64,000 nucleotides of DNA, taken from positions 24,754 to 88,753 of the forward strand of contig CAYPHY010000016.1 of the NCBI GenBank assembly GCA_964410625.1, written 5' to 3'. This document shows, piece by piece, positions 1-9,239 of this stretch. The position numbers and the translations under genes were made by a program. Under the pieces are notes generated by a model, which was not told where the DNA came from, searched no databases, and worked only from the letters and a program-made list of their open reading frames with translations. The DNA is from CAYPHY01 sp964410625. Lineage in GTDB: Bacteria > Chloroflexota > Anaerolineae > Promineifilales > Promineifilaceae. How positions within the stretch are numbered: position 1 is the stretch's first letter; every line of letters begins with the position of its first letter.

Positions 1-1143
1 CCAGGAGATGAGCCAGCAACCCGCCTTCGCCATCACCTTCAACATTTCCTCATCCACATAATCCACGCGGCTGTTGCAGGTCCAACGAATGTTGATCTTC
101 TCTTTAATCATCAACTCGCATAAACCCATCACCTGATCACGGTTGACGGTGAACAGGTCAGCGTACATGTGGATGTTGTTCATCCCCAACTTCTTCAGGA
201 TCCACAACTCCTCCATGATGTTTTCTGGGGTACGCAGGCGAGTGGAGTATTGGTAGCTGACATGCTTGATGCAGTAAGTACAACCGGCCGGACAACCGCG
301 ACTGGTGACGATGAAGGTAAATGGCCCTTTAATCATCGGCATCCGGTATTTTTCCAGCGGCAACAAATGGTGCAGCGGATGGGGCATGTCGCTCAGGTTT
401 GAGAGGAACGGCCGCGTCAGATTAATCACTATCTCATCCCGGTGACGCCAGACCAACCCCTTGATACTGCTCATATTCACCCCACCGTCGGGCATAATCG
501 CCGGTTGGTAGGTCGGGTCGTGGTCGTTGAAGAGTTTTTGGATGTGCGGCGGCCGTTGGTCAATCTTGCCTTCCAGATGATCGAGCAGATCGCGGATGGT
601 CAGGTCGGGTTCGCCGAGCAAAATGAAGTCGAGGGCGGGATACGGCCGCATTGTCTCGCGCGGGATGGGGGTCACATGCGTGCCAAAGGCGATGGTTTTC
701 GCCCCCCGTGCCTTAGCCAGGAAGCAGCCGTACATATCATTTTCCAGCGTGGGGGCGGTCACCTGGGTCAGGTAATATTTGGGTTGCAGCCGGTCGAGTT
801 CGGCGACGAAAGCGGGCCAGCTCATGCGCTCGGCGTTGGCGTCAATGATCGCTATCTTATATTGTGGATGGAGCAAGGCGCCCATCTGTGCCAGCGACAC
901 TTGCGGCCAAACCATATTCTCACGAGTGCGGCGGCCGACGCGATGCTGGGTGCGAATCCATAGGCCGCCATCGGGCGTGGGTGGGTTGACCAACACAATG
1001 TCTACGGCCGTTTTCGGCCGCGCCGTTGCCAGCAATCCCTCGTGGACGATCTCGTCGGCGTTCGGAAAATCGGCCATCCGCAGCCGCGGAACACGTCGCG
1101 TGCCAAGATTCTCTTTAAGCGGGTCTTTAACTTTTTCACTCAC
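1..1143 (-). CDS. B12-binding domain radical SAM protein (3' end outside the window)
   Basis: The minus strand is open from a GTG at 1143 to the window edge, so the C-terminus is missing. An N-terminal cobalamin-binding-type domain (from about residue 45, VLVNPPTPDGG) precedes a radical SAM core whose CPAGCTYC cluster (CxxxCxxC) lies near residues 284-291 and would bind the 4Fe-4S cluster and SAM. This order is that of the BchE/HpnJ-like B12 radical SAM family, which carries out methylations, cyclisations and other C-C chemistry. The substrate cannot be read from the sequence. The start lies 30 bp after the stop of the glycosyltransferase gene, and AAGGAAG upstream may act as the ribosome site, so the two are probably cotranscribed with the acyltransferase gene. 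A role in modified lipid or glycan synthesis is inferred from the neighbours only. The family is confident; the exact start is less so. Confidence 0.85.
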   Translation of the reverse strand, partial: MSEKVKDPLKENLGTRRVPRLRMADFPNADEIVHEGLLATARPKTAVDIVLVNPPTPDGGLWIRTQHRVGRRTRENMVWPQVSLAQMGALLHPQYKIAIIDANAERMSWPAFVAELDRLQPKYYLTQVTAPTLENDMYGCFLAKARGAKTIAFGTHVTPIPRETMRPYPALDFILLGEPDLTIRDLLDHLEGKIDQRPPHIQKLFNDHDPTYQPAIMPDGGVNMSSIKGLVWRHRDEIVINLTRPFLSNLSDMPHPLHHLLPLEKYRMPMIKGPFTFIVTSRGCPAGCTYCIKHVSYQYSTRLRTPENIMEELWILKKLGMNNIHMYADLFTVNRDQVMGLCELMIKEKINIRWTCNSRVDYVDEEMLKVMAKAGCWLISW

Positions 1144-1173
1144 GTGATGGTTTCTTCCTTTCCAAAAGCAGCT

Positions 1174-2364
1174 TTATACCTGCCACTTGCTATCTGCCAC
1201 TTGACTCTGGCTCAACTCCTCCAACACACGCAAGACGATCCAGTAGATGACCAGTTGGATGCCCAATAAGATGAGCATCGCGCTACCCAGGCCATAAAGC
1301 CAGAGGCGGTTCATATCCCATCCCTGAATGCCGAGGATCATACTGGTGAAGGCTAAACCAAGACCGATGAGCGTGGCCAGAATACCCATCCAGCCAAAAT
1401 GGTGATCGAGAGGTATTTTGAGCAGTGGGCGGCCGAACAATCCCTGGTGGATCGGCCGTTTGTGAAACAGCGAAACAAGATAGTTGAAGGTGATCCCCAG
1501 GGTGAAGAGGCTAACGCCGACCATGCCAAAGACGGAGCCGGTATAGAGCGTGATGACATTCCAGGAATTGAGTGTAGTGACGCCTTGCAAGCGGGCGACG
1601 ACCAGCGCCAGCAGACAGAGCAAGCCAACCGCGATTCCACCCAGGCCAATCATGCCGAGGATACGGACAGGGTTGTATTGCAATGCCGTCCAGAGCATAG
1701 AGCGCAGAAACAAGGAGCCATCGTGGATGACGCTCAGCTTGGATCGGCCGACGCGCTCGCTATAGGGAATGGGCACTTCGGCCATCCGCACCCCTTCGTG
1801 AATGGCTCGTGTGCTCATCACGGGGGTCAGATTGAGACCATCGGGCAGCGGATAAAGCTGCTCCAAAACGTGGCGCTTGAAGACGCGCATCCCACTGGCG
1901 CTGTCGGACACTGATTGGCGGCCGACCAGCGACAGCAAGCGAGCAAAGAAGAGATTTCCAACCCGCCGGGTCAGAGGCATCTGGCTGGCAGCACCGGCCA
2001 TGCGTGAACCAATCACCAGGTCTGCCCCATTGAGCGCAACAGTACACAACTGCGGGAAATACTCTGGTGGATAGGTGCCGTCCGCATCTAAGAAACCGAT
2101 CAACTCGCCGTTAGCACGGCCGAAGCCGGTCTTCAACGCCGCACCATACCCTTTGTTCTGTGGGTGGCGAATGAGACGCACACCGGAGATGCTCTCGGCG
2201 ATTTCGGCCGTTTTGTCACGCGAACCGTCATCCACAACCAGCAGTTCAAGCTGGCTGACGCCGACATCGGCCAGATATTGCCCGACTGACAAGACACGGT
2301 GGGCAATGTCGGCGATGCCGTTCTCCTCGTTATAAGCTGGAATGACAATAGATAAAGTCGTCAT
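1174..2364 (-). CDS. Family 2 glycosyltransferase with C-terminal membrane helices
   Basis: The 396-aa protein begins with a GT-A fold: an AYNEENG loop near residue 10, a VDDGSRDKT nucleotide-binding motif near 45-52, and GFLDADGTYPP (the DxD-like metal and sugar-phosphate site) near 90. Four hydrophobic helices fill the last 170 residues, as in polyprenyl-phosphate glycosyltransferases (DPM1/GtrB type). These move a sugar from a nucleotide donor onto a lipid carrier at the inner membrane face. The last nine residues (QVADSKWQV) are encoded by the short repeat at 1178-1203, so the natural C-terminus has been altered by repeat DNA. AGGAGGGG lies 12 nt before the ATG. The acyltransferase gene ends 18 bp upstream, which suggests one transcript for surface glycan or lipid-linked sugar synthesis. 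Donor and acceptor are unknown. Confidence 0.92.
   Translation of the reverse strand: MTTLSIVIPAYNEENGIADIAHRVLSVGQYLADVGVSQLELLVVDDGSRDKTAEIAESISGVRLIRHPQNKGYGAALKTGFGRANGELIGFLDADGTYPPEYFPQLCTVALNGADLVIGSRMAGAASQMPLTRRVGNLFFARLLSLVGRQSVSDSASGMRVFKRHVLEQLYPLPDGLNLTPVMSTRAIHEGVRMAEVPIPYSERVGRSKLSVIHDGSLFLRSMLWTALQYNPVRILGMIGLGGIAVGLLCLLALVVARLQGVTTLNSWNVITLYTGSVFGMVGVSLFTLGITFNYLVSLFHKRPIHQGLFGRPLLKIPLDHHFGWMGILATLIGLGLAFTSMILGIQGWDMNRLWLYGLGSAMLILLGIQLVIYWIVLRVLEELSQSQVADSKWQV
1178..1203. repeat. Heptamer word repeat, CCACTTGC family (copy 1)
   Basis: The words CTGCCACTTG and CTATCTGCCACTTG follow each other here and match the longer array at 26728-26768. This copy is inside the 3' end of the glycosyltransferase gene and encodes its last nine residues and stop. 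Confidence 0.6.
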
Positions 2365-2382
2365 GGGCGTCTTGTTCCCCTC

Positions 2383-3144
2383 CTAGGAGTAAATGACGCG
2401 CTCCTGCTTGCCATGGCCATTCTGGCTATGCCCATCGGCCGCTCCCGGCTCAATGTGCTTGATAATTTTGGCAGGAACTCCTCCAACAACTGTGTGGGCT
2501 GGCACATCCCTGGTTACGACCGCCCCGGCGGCCACCACCGCGCCCTTCCCGATGCGAACCCCATCGGTGATAACGGCGCCAGCCCCCAACCAGACATCAT
2601 CTTCGATGACAATGCCCTCGGCCGTGATCCCTTGTTCAACAAATGGGCGCTGGGGATCATCAAATACATGATTGACGGCGATGATTTGGGTGAAGGGCGA
2701 AGTATAGACCCGGTCGCCGATGGTAACGCCGCCTTGTCCGCGAATGATGGTGTATTCACCGATGAGGCTGTTGCGGCCGATCTTGATCCGCGAATGGGGC
2801 ATGGAGCGAAAGTTGTAAACATGGAGCACGGCTCCATGCATCACAATGCTCTCCGTGCCAATCTCAATGCCGTTGGGACAGGCGTGGAGGTAACTCCCCT
2901 CGTCTAAATAAACACCGTGACCGAGGCGAATGTGATTGGCAAAACGCAAGCGGACGTTTTTCTCAATCGCCGCCCAGCCGTCCATTTGTAAAATTAGACG
3001 GTAGAGCAAGCCGCGTATGGCAATGCCAACAATCGTTGGTATCCAACCAATTAAGAAAAAGAGAGTCTGTTCGAGGAGATAACGGCCGCTGCTGGATGCC
3101 TGGCGCTGCAAATATAAGTTAACGCCGTGGCGTGCCGAAGACAT
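2383..3144 (-). CDS. Hexapeptide-repeat acyltransferase (LbetaH fold)
   Basis: The protein has 253 aa. Residues about 85-215 show the isoleucine-patch pattern of a left-handed beta helix (IGRNSLIGEY, ITIGDRVYTSP, IVIEDDVWLGAGAVITDGVRIGKGAVVAAGAVV), ending in VPAHTVVGGVPAKIIKHI, the classic end of the WbbJ/CatB-type acetyltransferases. A hydrophobic stretch near residues 25-48 suggests membrane association. Such trimeric enzymes transfer acetyl or other acyl groups from CoA to sugars. NHVFDD near residue 150 supplies the usual catalytic histidine. The gene starts the 3144-to-1 operon with the glycosyltransferase and the B12 radical SAM protein. O-acetylation of a surface glycan is an inference. 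No clear ribosome site precedes the ATG. Confidence 0.9.
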   Translation of the reverse strand: MSSARHGVNLYLQRQASSSGRYLLEQTLFFLIGWIPTIVGIAIRGLLYRLILQMDGWAAIEKNVRLRFANHIRLGHGVYLDEGSYLHACPNGIEIGTESIVMHGAVLHVYNFRSMPHSRIKIGRNSLIGEYTIIRGQGGVTIGDRVYTSPFTQIIAVNHVFDDPQRPFVEQGITAEGIVIEDDVWLGAGAVITDGVRIGKGAVVAAGAVVTRDVPAHTVVGGVPAKIIKHIEPGAADGHSQNGHGKQERVIYS

Positions 3145-3718
3145 CAGAATGGCTGTGAGTAGCTATCAGTAGCGATTAGAGTGGATAAACGGCGAAAAAG
3201 ATTGGATGAAAAAGGCTGGTTGACGGAGTGGCTTGCAACTGGCTATCAATAATTTGGCGAATGGAACGTGGAAAGTATGCAAGCTCCGCCCTTACTCCAG
3301 TGAAGGCTGGATTGTGTATGAGTAGAAGCATATAGCGAGTGGCGAGCACGATGCGCGAACGGAAACCTTAGCTTAAGGGCGTTGCGACGCTTTCGCCATG
3401 CGCGTTGTCTGAACGTGATTTTCGACCGGCCTGGATATGACTGGAACTCAAAAAACTACAGGATTATTTAGCCATCCAGGTAACGTCGGCTGAAATGAAA
3501 TCTACAATGCGCTCGTTACATATTGACAAAACAATCTATGAGCCTGGAACTGCTTGGCTTCCCTTATAAGCCAGTAGCGACGACTGTCTTAACCCTGCCT
3601 ATCTTACACGATTCTCTTACAATGATCCTTACGTTTATAGCGGTAAAATGGGCCGAACTTTAAATTTTAACACCTTTTTTACGGCCGACAGAGCCAATAA
3701 AAGTTAGCCCATCATTAG
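3145..3718. other. Intergenic region without recognised gene
   Basis: These 574 bp hold no convincing reading frame on either strand. The sequence is more AT-rich than its flanks and contains only scattered CGGCCG. It must include the promoter of the 3144 operon (minus strand) and the end of the 3719 gene. I see no clear hairpin with a T-run. Confidence 0.5.
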
Positions 3719-5401
3719 CTACCGAAAGACAACCGAGGCAAAGATGTTGTTGGTTCCCGTAGGCATAATCGTGATCAGCCCATTGCCAACATTATCCGTC
3801 TCGGATGACTCGACAATATCATTTTGGCTGTCAATCACTGCCCAGAAGGAATAAACGCCTGCCTCCAGGTCACTGACCTCCATGGTAATCTGGTGGGTGC
3901 TGCGATTCCAGGCACAGCCATTAACGGGGGCGTTCTCGGCCGCCGGATCAAACACGACCGTAGCCAAAACTTGAGTCAGCGCAGCGTCGCCGTATAGGGT
4001 GATTTCAAATGGTTCCGACACAGTGGCCGTCCCATTGTTGAAGAAGTGGATGGTCAAATTGACTGTAGCGGTTCCGCCCGGCTGGTCAACCTGACCGTTA
4101 CCGCCGCTGATTATTCCAATAGCTAGATTAGCGGCCGTTGGTTGCGACATCACAAATGCCTGGAACGCCTGCCCTAAGAGGGTCAGCGCATCCTCACTCC
4201 CTGCTGCAAAATCGTCATAGTTTTGCAGCAACAAATTACTCGCCCCGCCTGACCAGTGGGGTAAGGTGATCAGGCTATACCAGTTCCACTGCTGGACAAG
4301 ACGATTTCCATCCAACGGAAAGCCCAGTTCTTCATCTATGGCCTCGCTGCTCTCCAACCAGTTAGCAACCGCATGAAAGAACGCCAGCACTCGTTCAGGT
4401 GTAAAGCAATTGCCTAACTCATCGGTAATCGCACAAGCCTCAGAATCCGGATCATCAAAGGGGTAGAGCAGGGTTAGCTCACTCAGGATCAGTGGCTTCT
4501 CTTGTTGTTGGTGTTCCTTCATCCAGGTGCGAAAGGCCAACAATTGCTGGATAAACAGGTCCAAATCATCATGTTCCGCCACACATATGACGTCTGGGTG
4601 AGGATCAACATCGGTGTGGGAAGGCGGGCACAACGCCGGGTTTCCACCGGAGGAAAGCAGAGCCAACGCCGGATCGGTGCCAAGCGCAATTTTGCCGTCG
4701 GCGTCTGTTCCAGCGGCCGTCTTTTCAGCCAGGATATTGAGATGGATGGTCCACACATCAACCGGCATGGGAACGCCGTAGAAAGCAAGATAGGTATCCC
4801 AAACGATGTCCAGATATTGCAAACGGCCGGGAGTCGCCATTGATAGTGCGCCTACTGCCACATAGGCAGTGGGGTCGGCTCGCTTGATAAATTCGTAGGC
4901 TTCGTGATAGGCGTGGGCATAGACATCAGGCATGGTATTGTCTTGAACGCTGTTTGCCACATCCGGCTCGTTGCCGACGATAATCAGCGCGCCGGGGTTA
5001 TCACGCAATACCTGTCCTAAACCGGCATCGGTCAATGGCGGCGTAAAGGTATAGGTCGGCTGGCGCACGCCATTGACAATGTCTTGCCGCACACGAATCA
5101 TATAGACAAAGGTCACATCATCGGGCGTTTCAGAGCCGACGTCATAGGCGTGGTAGTTTTGAAACCACCCTGCCCCCAACGTTGAAATCCACTGTTTGGA
5201 CTCGGTAAAATCGAGTCCGGGTGGATCGGTAAAGTTCAGTAATTGAGTAACCCCAAAGCGGCAATTGACGCCGTTAATCACAGTGCTTTCTTTGCCAGCT
5301 TGCAACGGAATAACTGATAACAAAGCGGTGATCAGTACCAAAGCGAAAACGACCGCAGCCAACGCTGTTTGCCAAAGTCTTGATTCCTGTTTAACCAACA
5401 T
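3719..5401 (-). CDS. Secreted or anchored glycosidase-like protein with C-terminal CARDB domain
   Basis: The 560-aa protein has a single hydrophobic segment near residues 13-34 (signal peptide or N-terminal anchor). A TIM-barrel-like middle follows, with IIVGNEPDVANS near 150 and LILSELTLLYP near 310. These two acidic signatures lie where clan GH-A glycosidases keep the acid/base and nucleophile glutamates. From about residue 440 there is a beta-sandwich with VNLTIHFFNNGTATVSEPF and ESSETDNVGNGLI, the pattern of CARDB cell-adhesion domains. It ends with a short hydrophobic tail (IFASVVFR), as in other exported Chloroflexota proteins. GGGGG precedes the ATG. It stands alone, transcribed away from the amidohydrolase-type gene. 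Carbohydrate hydrolysis outside the cell is likely but not proven; the exact GH family is not assigned. Confidence 0.8.
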   Translation of the reverse strand: MLVKQESRLWQTALAAVVFALVLITALLSVIPLQAGKESTVINGVNCRFGVTQLLNFTDPPGLDFTESKQWISTLGAGWFQNYHAYDVGSETPDDVTFVYMIRVRQDIVNGVRQPTYTFTPPLTDAGLGQVLRDNPGALIIVGNEPDVANSVQDNTMPDVYAHAYHEAYEFIKRADPTAYVAVGALSMATPGRLQYLDIVWDTYLAFYGVPMPVDVWTIHLNILAEKTAAGTDADGKIALGTDPALALLSSGGNPALCPPSHTDVDPHPDVICVAEHDDLDLFIQQLLAFRTWMKEHQQQEKPLILSELTLLYPFDDPDSEACAITDELGNCFTPERVLAFFHAVANWLESSEAIDEELGFPLDGNRLVQQWNWYSLITLPHWSGGASNLLLQNYDDFAAGSEDALTLLGQAFQAFVMSQPTAANLAIGIISGGNGQVDQPGGTATVNLTIHFFNNGTATVSEPFEITLYGDAALTQVLATVVFDPAAENAPVNGCAWNRSTHQITMEVSDLEAGVYSFWAVIDSQNDIVESSETDNVGNGLITIMPTGTNNIFASVVFR

Positions 5402-5784
5402 GCTAACCCCCGTCTAATACGGAAACAGGTGTCCAGACAATATTACACGCGGCAATGGTAGTTGCTCCCCAAGGCGAGTAAAAATGACTTGGACAACGAG
5501 CGAACGCCTAGGATAATCTCCCTAGATGGAGATTGTGCACATGATAACTTAAAATTGGGACTCAGGCAACCATCAATTTTCACGTATACGTTATACATCA
5601 TGCTGAACCGATCCTGACCCGCTTCGGCCGCCTCGCGGCCGAAATGGGCTTGCTAGCGTTTCGAGCATAACCATAACTTCACCGGCGAAGAAGTAGCAAT
5701 CGCCTGGCAACGGCCCGAAGCATATGGATATACACACATGTTGCCCTGGCTAACTTGCCCTATCGCCGGACGGTCGATAGTCCC
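5402..5784. other. Intergenic region with a CGGCCG hairpin
   Basis: No gene is seen in these 383 bp. At 5623-5643 there is a perfect 9-bp stem (TTCGGCCGC/GCGGCCGAA) with a CTC loop. It has no T-run on either strand, so it is a weak terminator candidate for the 7089-5785 gene at best. Confidence 0.5.
5623..5643. terminator. GC-rich hairpin, possible terminator of the amidohydrolase-fold gene
   Basis: The stem is nine perfect base pairs with a 3-nt loop, about 140 bp downstream of the minus-strand stop at 5785. No uridine tract follows, so factor-independent termination is doubtful. Confidence 0.3.
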
Positions 5785-7089
5785 CTATCCTGCTCGACGC
5801 GCGGCGGCAAGCAGCGCCGCCTGCCGTCCAACCACATCGAAGCAGTCGAGCTGGTTTTCACGCATCAGGCGTGTCGCGTAGGCCATCGCCTCGCGCTCAT
5901 TCATCAATCCATCGTCCACCTCAGCCTCTAGCGCACGGGAAAGCCACATGCGGGCCTGGGCGGCGTAGGCGACAACCGCCGACGGCCGCCAGGCATCCCC
6001 ACCGAACGCAAACACCTTGTTGGACGGCACGGCGTGGATGGTTCGCCGCAACATGTCGCAGGCGCTATAGGGATCGATGCTCCAGGCCCAGCACATATCA
6101 ATATAGACGTTGGGGTAGTGCTTGGCGATGGCGATCAACTCGTTGCTGTACGGGTAGGCGTTGTGCATCAGCACAAAGCGTGCCTTTGGATAGCGCATCA
6201 ACAGCCCACACAGATGTCCTGGACGAATGCGCTCGACCGGCATCCGTCCCGTGCCAGCATAGTAGCCGGTGTGGATCTTAAACGGCAGGTTGTGGACGAT
6301 GGCTTGCTCGACGCCACGGGCCATACACCAGTCACCCAGGCAAAGACGCTCACTTTCGCTCAGCGCCTGCCCACTGAGATGGCGCAGGAGCGCACGCTCG
6401 GCATCGGCGTCGCTGCGCTCCTCCCACAGCAGCGTGCGTTCATAAACGTGTTGTGACTTGACGGCGATGGCGAGTGGCCCATGCGTGGCAAACAGCGCCT
6501 CGATGGCGTGACGCAGACTTTTGATTCCCTCGACTGCTATGCCGACCGCGTCGTATACCGCAGGCGCGTCAATATGGCCCCGGCAGAAGCTCGACCACGA
6601 CAGATCGGAGAGGAAGAAGTCAGGGCCAGCGGGGTCCGGCGGACACTCCCAAAGGTAATCGTCGATCTGCACATGGTCAAGGTTGGCGACATCGCGGAGT
6701 AAGCGTAGCCGCTCGCCAGGCTGCCGCAGCTCCCGGTTGCGAGCCTGAGCCGCCTCAAGTTGCGCGGCCGTCAGTTCATCGATCTCCGCAATGCCGTAGA
6801 CCTGGTGTGCGAGGAGGCGCACAGCTTCGCCATAGCCGGTGTGGCGGCAGCGTTGCCACGCGTCGCGCACGCCCGCCAGCCGACCGGCGAGGTCGGGGTC
6901 AGATGCGTCGAGCAGACGCCGCACGGCTTCCTCGCTTGCCCCTGCCACCAGCAGGTCCGCCTGGATGTAGTTGTCGAACAGGTCTTGAAGCAGGTCAGGT
7001 CCCCCCTCCACAAATTCCTGCTCGCTGGGAAGGTGCTCATGGGTATCAATCAGACGGGTTTGGGCGATGTGCGCGGCAAGAGGACTCAT
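5785..7089 (-). CDS. Amidohydrolase-superfamily (metal-dependent TIM-barrel) protein
   Basis: The protein carries the superfamily metal ligands in order: DTHEH at residues 15-19 (from the start chosen here), a conserved lysine in AVKSQHVY, KIHTGY, VLMHNAYP and FGGDAW. The layout resembles the amidohydrolase-2/uronate-isomerase-like branch, enzymes that hydrolyse, decarboxylate or isomerise sugar acids and related compounds in the cytosol. The upstream GTG at 7095 overlaps the AAAGGAG ribosome site, so I choose the ATG at 7089, five bases after that site. It is monocistronic: its promoter region lies back to back with that of the 7266 membrane protein. The reaction is not assignable from sequence alone. 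Its proximity to glycosidase genes makes a sugar-derived substrate plausible, which is inference. Confidence 0.85.
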   Translation of the reverse strand: MSPLAAHIAQTRLIDTHEHLPSEQEFVEGGPDLLQDLFDNYIQADLLVAGASEEAVRRLLDASDPDLAGRLAGVRDAWQRCRHTGYGEAVRLLAHQVYGIAEIDELTAAQLEAAQARNRELRQPGERLRLLRDVANLDHVQIDDYLWECPPDPAGPDFFLSDLSWSSFCRGHIDAPAVYDAVGIAVEGIKSLRHAIEALFATHGPLAIAVKSQHVYERTLLWEERSDADAERALLRHLSGQALSESERLCLGDWCMARGVEQAIVHNLPFKIHTGYYAGTGRMPVERIRPGHLCGLLMRYPKARFVLMHNAYPYSNELIAIAKHYPNVYIDMCWAWSIDPYSACDMLRRTIHAVPSNKVFAFGGDAWRPSAVVAYAAQARMWLSRALEAEVDDGLMNEREAMAYATRLMRENQLDCFDVVGRQAALLAAARRAG

Positions 7090-7265
7090 CTTCACTCCTT
7101 TTCGTGTATGTTGAGTGTGCTCCCAGCTTCGTGCTGTCCCTCGATGGTAACACGCTCATTGTCAAAGTGTATAACAGGCTCTAGCCCACTACAAACAACG
7201 TTATCCCAGTACATAGGCATGGTATGCCATAGACATAGTGGGCGATTCACTGCTATCATTGCCCT

Positions 7266-9239
7266 ATGCAGCGTCGTGCATTCTTGCTACTGCTTGGTGG
7301 ATTATTGGCCTTCAGTCTAGCCTATTTCGCGATCAACACCGATGTCGGTTCCGACCCCAAGCTCACCCTGGTGGTCTCGCAGGTGCTGTTTGAAAGTGGC
7401 AGCCCGTTCCTCAATCCCTACACGAATGATGAACTACTCGGCCGTCCCTTTGACGCTTACCTAGCCGATGGCACCATTCTGGAAGCAAACGGCCGCTACG
7501 TCCACTACTTCCCCCTCGGCCCCTCCTTGCTCTCGTTCCCCATTGTAGCCATTGCCCGCAGCCTCGGCGGCGACATGCGAACGGCCGACAACTATGCGCT
7601 ACAACGGCTGCTGGCGGCCGTCACCGTCGCCCTGGTCTACTGGCTGGCCTTCGCCCTGGCTCGCGCCTATCTCAATTTCCGCACAAGCTTTGTCCTGTCG
7701 CTTGTTGTTGTCCTCGGCAGCTCTCTGATCAGCACATTGGGAACCGCGCTGTGGAGCCACAACTATGCCGTTCTCTGCACAGGTGGGGCGTTGTTGCTGA
7801 TTGTACGCCAGCAACAAGGTAAATCGGCCTCGCTTTATCCGGCGATGCTCGGTCTATTGTTGTTTCTCTCCTTCCTCAACCGGCCGTCGTCCGTTGCTTT
7901 TATCCTGCCCGTGTTGCTCTATCTTCTCGGCTACCAGCGCCGCGCATTCGCCATTGCCGCCTTGACCAGCGGGGGCTTGCTCCTCGGCTATCTGGCCTGG
8001 AATGCCACGGCAACCGGCTCCCCCCTGCCCAGCTACTTCTCGGCCGCTCGTCTACAGGCGGAGCGTGTGCCGCTGTGGGTGGGCGTCGTCGGCAACCTAA
8101 TCGCTCCATCGCGGGGCTTGTTGGTTTTCAGCCCCTTCCTCTTACCCGTCATCGCCGGGTACGTGCTCTATGGGCGCAAGCTGCTCCGATTGCCGATTGT
8201 CTGGCTCTGCCTGGTCTGGTGTGCGTTGCAGCTTGTAATTATCGCCAGGGCTGCCAGTTGGTGGGGAGGATGGTCATTTGGCCCCCGTTTGCTGACGGAC
8301 ATTTGGCCGGGGCTGATTGTATTGATCGCCATCCTCTGGGCGTTTCTCCTGGAAGCGGGACAAACAAAAGCCAATCGAGCCTTCGCCCGAAATTTCGCCT
8401 ATACCTTCCTGGCGCTTGGCACGTTAGCGGCCGTTCTGCACATCGTCCAGGGACTCAACAGCATACCGGCGTCACGCTGGAACGGCTACATCACTCCCGT
8501 GCCGCCCCCGTCCTCCGGTACGCTGTTCGGAGACCTGTTTAACTGGCGTTATGCCCAACCACTCGCCAGCAACGGGATGCTGTGTGCTATCGAACGCGAC
8601 GCCGTTGTGCGTTATCCACAAGACAAGCTACCCATTAGACAAACCTTGTTAGGGGAAACACTCTGGGCGGTGGAGGGCCTCTCACGTTGGGGGTTGCCGC
8701 GAGATGCCAACGCGCTTGTGCCAGATGGGGCAAACGGCCCATCAGCCCCCACGCTCATTGGCACAGCGGCCGAACACAGCTTCTTGCCGGTTGTTACCGT
8801 TCCTGGTGGTTATTCCGCATTTTACCTGGGATGGTCAGCGCCCGATCGTTACGGTGATGAGCTTGAGATTCGCTGGTCACACTGCCGGAAAACGGAAATT
8901 TGGCTAGATTTGGAAACGGAAGCCAGCCAGGTTGTGCTGGAGATAACCGGTCTGACCAACGGCCGCCAGGATGTCGAAATTGGGGTTAACGGCCAAGCGG
9001 TGGGAGTTATGAGCTGGGGCGACGAAGTGCAAACGCAGGCGATTACCTTCCCCGCCGCGCTGTTGCGCCGGGATGGGCTGACCCATCTGGAATTCTCCTT
9101 TCCACAGGCCCATTATCCCAACTGGCGCGATCAACGGCCGCTTGGTCTGGCACTGGTTAAGCTTAGCCTACACGAGTCCGTCGCCGGCGAACCTGTTCAG
9201 CCCGTTCCATCCGCCGAACCGGCCGCTTACCCACCCTAG
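7266..9239 (+). CDS. Large polytopic membrane protein, glycosyltransferase-family-39-like
   Basis: This 657-aa protein has about 11 hydrophobic segments between residues 5 and 395 (e.g. AFLLLLGGLLAFSLAYFAI, LLSFPIVAIARSL, FVLSLVVVLGSSLIS). A soluble C-terminal part follows, with a beta-sandwich look (residues about 500-640, GYSAFYLGWSAPDRYGDELE). An acidic residue pair in the first outer loop (TDVGSDPKL) recalls the catalytic aspartate of PMT/ArnT-type (GT-C) mannosyltransferases, which use a polyprenyl-phosphate sugar at the outer membrane face. The best guess is a GT-C-like enzyme or an uncharacterised relative. Its stop codon shares the palindrome CTAG with the stop of the convergent HPr-kinase-like gene, so the two 3' ends overlap by 4 bp. 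No ribosome site is evident before the ATG. Confidence 0.8.
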   Translation: MQRRAFLLLLGGLLAFSLAYFAINTDVGSDPKLTLVVSQVLFESGSPFLNPYTNDELLGRPFDAYLADGTILEANGRYVHYFPLGPSLLSFPIVAIARSLGGDMRTADNYALQRLLAAVTVALVYWLAFALARAYLNFRTSFVLSLVVVLGSSLISTLGTALWSHNYAVLCTGGALLLIVRQQQGKSASLYPAMLGLLLFLSFLNRPSSVAFILPVLLYLLGYQRRAFAIAALTSGGLLLGYLAWNATATGSPLPSYFSAARLQAERVPLWVGVVGNLIAPSRGLLVFSPFLLPVIAGYVLYGRKLLRLPIVWLCLVWCALQLVIIARAASWWGGWSFGPRLLTDIWPGLIVLIAILWAFLLEAGQTKANRAFARNFAYTFLALGTLAAVLHIVQGLNSIPASRWNGYITPVPPPSSGTLFGDLFNWRYAQPLASNGMLCAIERDAVVRYPQDKLPIRQTLLGETLWAVEGLSRWGLPRDANALVPDGANGPSAPTLIGTAAEHSFLPVVTVPGGYSAFYLGWSAPDRYGDELEIRWSHCRKTEIWLDLETEASQVVLEITGLTNGRQDVEIGVNGQAVGVMSWGDEVQTQAITFPAALLRRDGLTHLEFSFPQAHYPNWRDQRPLGLALVKLSLHESVAGEPVQPVPSAEPAAYPP